A stretch of 12,546 nt of DNA. It comes from Paraglomus occultum. Its lineage: Eukaryota; Glomeromycota; Glomeromycetes; Paraglomerales; Paraglomeraceae. The stretch is taken from positions 1 to 12,546 of the forward strand of contig CAJVPJ010001077.1 in NCBI GenBank assembly GCA_910592205.1. Reading direction: 5' to 3'. This document shows, one piece after another, positions 9,044-12,546 of the stretch (position 1 is its first letter; each line of letters starts with the position of its first letter). The position numbers were made by a program, and so were the translations under genes. Under the pieces are notes generated by a model. That model was not told the DNA's origin, ran no database searches, and saw only the letters and a list, made by a program, of their open reading frames with translations.

Positions 9044-10063
9044 CTGACTGAAGAATATCCGGAAATATTGACTCCAGATAATATTTGGATTGTTGGAATT
9101 ACGCAAAAACCATCTATTAAGGACTATTATTTGGCGTTTTATAATGATCTATATGCGCCGTTGGACATATTCACCAAGGTATATGAGTATGCTGATTTTG
9201 ATATAATTGCATCTGGCTGTTATAGGACAATCTATACTGTACTGCCAAATATAAACGACGTGACAAACTCATTGACACGCCAGAAATTGTTGTTTCAAGT
9301 GCTTTGATCAGACTTGCTGGGATTACGTGTATTTATTTCCGAAATAAGCAGTTTTGTTGGTAGCATGAATTAGAATGATTTTATTAATTTATTCTTAATA
9401 GTTTAGAAATCGTGCCACGTGCTTAGAATATGAATTCCTTCGTATTAATGGAGCGACCCAAAATCCAGTAACACAAGATTATACAGTATGCTAATAGTGG
9501 TAACCTATCGTCTTATTTGGATAAAGTTGACGTGGAAGATAAAATTACACTGTTTGAAGGAAATCGCTGGTGATGTGTGGGCTATCCATACTGCAGGAAT
9601 TATGCATTGTGATCTTCATGGCGGAGTATTGCATAATAATAGTGCAAAAGATTTCCAAGTACGCAAACCATTCATATTAACATGCGGTTTTGGTCAGTGA
9701 ATGCATGTGAATCAAAGTCAACCATTTCAAGGCGTTTGCCTTTTTATCGCACCAGAGATCTTCCGTACTCGCAAATATTGGTATTATGATTCGGCACCGA
9801 AAGCATACAAAAAGTTCGCCAAACAGTGCCGTGATGCCGATCCTGACAAACGACCAAACAAAGTTTGGGATGATATTTATGATGTAGAGATCGATAATAG
9901 GGATCCCCAACGATATGTTAATATGGAATACCGTAATAATGTCCGACTCTTATTACGCGTTGAGAAAAACAAATGTTCTAGCAAGCTCTTGTCTACTGTA
10001 CTGGTGATCTGTACTAAACTGAAAATCAAAAATCAAGGTCAGACAAAGAATGTGCAATATTAG
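9044..10063 (+). pseudogene. Protein kinase-like gene, copy 2, decayed
   Basis: Homologous along its length to copy 1. 9044-9307 gives LTEEYPEILTPDNIWIVGIT and a worn Gly-loop (SGCYRTIY), then TGA at 9305. The intron donor is mutated (GAA-ATAAGC at 9344 against GTAAGC in copy 1). 9402 onward gives FRNRATC and NGATQNPVTQDY, then about 11 bp are missing before QYANSGNLSSYL (9484) and about 11 bp more before LTWKIKLHCLKEI. The catalytic loop HCDLHGG (9605-9625) lacks the Asn-containing two codons. DFG is GFG (9686-9694). TGA at 9698 interrupts, after which GVCLFIAPEI continues in the same frame. About 47 codons present in copy 1 (DVYSFG to RPSMPDF) are absent between RTRKY and APKAYKK. DADPDKRP follows and the frame ends at TAG 10063. 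It cannot encode an active kinase. Confidence 0.85.
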
Positions 10064-10558
10064 TCATAGCTTACTTAGGAGTTCGACATATGTCGACCTG
10101 GTAAAACATTCTGACTCATATAAAGGTGACCACACATAGAGATAGTTGTATTAATATAGGACATTGTAAGCCTCGCGATTGATTGTACTGTCGTTTTTTA
10201 CCGAGTTATTTATGTGTTGGTAACACAACAAAAAAATATATAGTAAAAATGTTTCACTCGTCTTTAGGTAATTGATGGAGAGAAATATTCAATACTTTTT
10301 GTTTTAAGACTGGACATTGTCCTACCAGTAGAATTATGTCCTGATGCATTGTCTCGGAACATTTAGCAATGCAATGCTGTATATTCGCATGCATGTAACT
10401 TTATTCAGTAATGTTACGTACCACTACAATTGATACCATCTATTACGAAGTATCTTCTGACCCAAAAGTACTTAGTTTGGATGATATTTGTAAAAACTGA
10501 AATATAACAAGAAAATATTAATAGTAAAAAATTTTGTTCCATAATATCCAAAGTTATT

Positions 10559-10682
10559 GTCCGGAGCAAAGCGAAGGACCTACGCACTGTGAAAAATTCG
10601 ATTACATGAATTTCTCTGTGCGGCACATGATCTCGACCAATGATTGTGATTGATGATGATGACGTTATTGATTGCTCCGGAC
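10559..10682. repeat. 11-bp perfect inverted repeat enclosing about 100 bp
   Basis: GTCCGGAGCAA at 10559-10569 is the exact reverse complement of TTGCTCCGGAC at 10672-10682. No target-site duplication flanks the arms, so there is no firm case for a miniature transposon. Confidence 0.5.
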
Positions 10683-10838
10683 TCCCGTTTCCTAGTAATA
10701 ATTGTAATTTACAAGAAATATCCTCGTAAAAGCCACAAAGTTAACAGCTAATATAAGACTGCGGGCCAGAAAATAATGATGATAGTTTTATTAGTAGTAC
10801 CAAAATATAATTTCTACAATAAATTTTTGGTAACAATT

Positions 10839-10874
10839 CTACTACAATAATTTCATTATGTATTATAGTAGTAG
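10839..10874. repeat. Hairpin, 13-bp stem with one mismatch
   Basis: CTACTACAATAAT (10839-10851) pairs with ATTATAGTAGTAG (10862-10874) at 12 of 13 positions around a 10-base loop. A further TAGTAGTACCAAAA and its partial complement TTTTGGTAACA lie just upstream (about 10793-10835), so the block contains nested complementary motifs. Confidence 0.5.
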
Positions 10875-11328
10875 TAGGTAAGACACCAAGACATAGTTTT
10901 TATATTATATTTTTTAATAATTACACCAAAGATGTTGTCCTCAAATTATGTTTATCGTAGTATTGAAATAGAGGCTTTTTAGCCTGAGACTTAACTCCCC
11001 AAGATGCAATAAAACCTCTTGACAATTTTTTTCGTAACCGTTGAATGCTTATGCATAATTATAATAAAGAGTTTTTACATACTCTAACTTGAATGGCCCA
11101 TACATGGTATCAAAAACCTATACCTCATACCAGCAAATATACTTTTTTAATTTATGGATGGGTTATTATTATATTATTTATCAAACATATAGTAATAGAT
11201 AAACAGAATGCACCTAACTCAGCATAACAAGAGCTCTTCGTCCTATCTATTCTAACCAAATGCGATATACTATGTTAGTTTTTCAATGCTGTTATACAGA
11301 CTATTAATTCTTAAGATATTCATAACCC

Positions 11329-12070
11329 CTAGCCATTTCCTTTTTTTCTTTTGGCACTTTTCCAACATAGCTCTACCTTCAGCAACCCAACAATGACGTC
11401 GTCCACCACCCGTTTGATTTTTTTGCGTAAATTGGCTTCATTTTCTACCTCAGCAATATCCTTGGTGAGACTAATATGGTATTCAATTTCACTTGTACAT
11501 GAAATTCCTTCTTAAGCATATACACTCCGTAGTTGTAGTGATTATTCCATAAAGATAGTCATATTCTTCCCTGAAGGTGACATCAGCTTTCGTTTCTTTC
11601 CATTAGTCAGGCGAGCACTTTCGCATTGCATATTAATATCATTCTGTTGGATGAAACGGTTCTAGTGAAATTAGTAACATAGCAGGAAGCTTACCACCCT
11701 GAACAAAACCAATGGCGATTTGATATGGCTTGTCTTCTGTGATACAAATTAATTTCTCGAGCGCGCTGTAATCACATAATCCACACGACCTGTATTCTCT
11801 CGACTAAAACTTCCAATGAGATTTCCTTTTCGGTAATGTTTTGACAAGAGTGATACATGCATGGAATATATTCGCAACGTATAGCTTCGTTGCTTCTAAC
11901 AACCGTACAATGCGTCGTATGTCTTTAATGCAAAGGTCAACTTTGTGGAATTTCTTTTTCATAAATAATAAAGAATAAAGGTGAAATATCGATAAGTTGA
12001 CCAGCTTGATTCCGTATTTTTGCCAGCACCCCCCTCTTTGAGGTCTTTTTGAATCAGCAAAGACATGTAA
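11329..12070 (-). pseudogene. PD-(D/E)XK nuclease-like / Crinkler-associated protein remnant
   Basis: Reading the minus strand, successive frames give the expected order of a Glomeromycotina family often found with Crinkler-type proteins. The order is KLYVANIF, then YRKGNLIGSFSRENTGRVDY (VDY at 11784-11776), KLICITEDKPYQIAIGFVQG (TEDK at 11740-11729), SLEPFHPTE, EEYDYLYGIITTTTE (within 11587-11489), and SLTKDIAEVENEANLRKKIK followed by VIVGLL with a stop at 11329-11331. VDY followed by an E-x-K triad fits the core of PD-(D/E)XK nuclease-like folds. The break between VDYVI and LEKLICI is a two-base shift at a GCGCGC run. At least four frameshifts show decay. An N-terminal Crinkler header is not visible. 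A frame at about 12188-12120 (SRLATRVIELVNKIK, helical) ending at a GTAAAT donor could be an upstream coiled-coil exon. The assignment rests on recalled family patterns. Confidence 0.5.
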
Positions 12071-12189
12071 ATATTAATACAGAAAAACAATATGGTTTAA
12101 GTACAGTCACTGTATTTACCCTGCGCTGCACCTTTAATTTTGTTAACTAATTCTATCACCCTTGTTGCCAACCGTGAGCAAGATTGTAA

Positions 12190-12546
12190 AAATGAGAAAG
12201 TAGTGTGTATTCAGTTAACCATAACCTGCAACTTTACTTTTTGAATACATCAATATATCATCAATATCGAGAAATTATCAGACTCAAAAAAAGCGGTTAG
12301 ATCTCTTGAATGAAAATAATTGACATTTTGATTTAGTGTAAGGAAAAGTTTTATTACTTTATGAAATAAGTATTACACATTCCTTTCAGCTCACTCAGTG
12401 CAAACGTATCGTACGGTATAAACTAATTGAGAAGAATACACGGAATGCATTCAATAAAAGGCCGATCGATTGCGTGCAATGTAACACAATTAAGGGTTGA
12501 CACTTTAACTTGAGAGATAAGATTTTTTAATTCAACTATTACCATG
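12190..12546. other. Right edge, no gene seen
   Basis: AT-rich sequence with no open frame of note and no recognised repeat. Confidence 0.4.

Larger units (their letters stand above)
10064..11328. other. Noncoding AT-rich region with inverted repeats
   Basis: No coding sequence is supported. A minus-strand 70-codon frame at 10414-10626 has no start of the usual kind and no family signal. Two inverted repeats (10559-10682 and 10839-10874) are listed separately. Confidence 0.45.

Noticed and set aside
9677-9910. 77-codon minus-strand frame
   Set aside because: It is antisense to the APE and C-lobe part of kinase copy 2.
1-12546. CRISPR array, operon structure or bacterial defence system
   Set aside because: No spaced direct repeats, ribosome-binding sites or compact gene clusters are present; introns and kinase type indicate a fungal nuclear genome.

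Overview
The window looks like AT-rich nuclear DNA of an arbuscular mycorrhizal fungus (Glomeromycotina, Rhizophagus/Gigaspora type). The clues are degraded protein-kinase genes with the lineage-typical N-terminal signatures (a Cys-rich knuckle, a W-T-x5-L-D-x5-S linker, EWIPFDR, then a DLHGGN catalytic loop), short GT-AG introns of about 70-80 bp, and a remnant resembling the Crinkler-associated PD-(D/E)XK nuclease-like proteins of these fungi. Family assignments come from recalled family patterns; no database search was possible, and the species is not determined.

Layout. 1-1150 (+): kinase copy 1, entered at an intron/exon border, with an in-frame stop and at least three frameshifts. 1711-2337 (+): a 208-codon stop-free frame of unknown nature. 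2340-4498: no convincing gene. 4499-5555 (-): the best intact gene, three exons encoding a 299-residue, about four-pass membrane protein with a proline-rich N-terminal tail carrying a PPEY (PPxY) motif. 5556-7231: nothing firm. 7232-7465 (-): a possible C-terminal exon of a second membrane protein. 8147-10063 (+): kinase copy 2 and its upstream modules, clearly decayed. 10064-11328: noncoding, with two inverted repeats. 11329-12070 (-): decayed nuclease-like remnant broken into several frames. 12071-12546: no firm gene.

The main theme is two homologous, same-strand kinase loci about 9 kb apart. They share an intron position and an unusual arrangement: more than one kinase N-lobe-like segment (Gly-loop/beta-3 and beta-4/beta-5 type pieces) ahead of a single C-lobe. 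Both have lost integrity through different lesions, so they look like independently dying paralogues. Consensus errors in the assembly remain an alternative for the small indels, but not for the lost catalytic residues or the roughly 140-bp internal deletion in copy 2. No tRNA, rRNA, CRISPR array or complete transposable element was seen.
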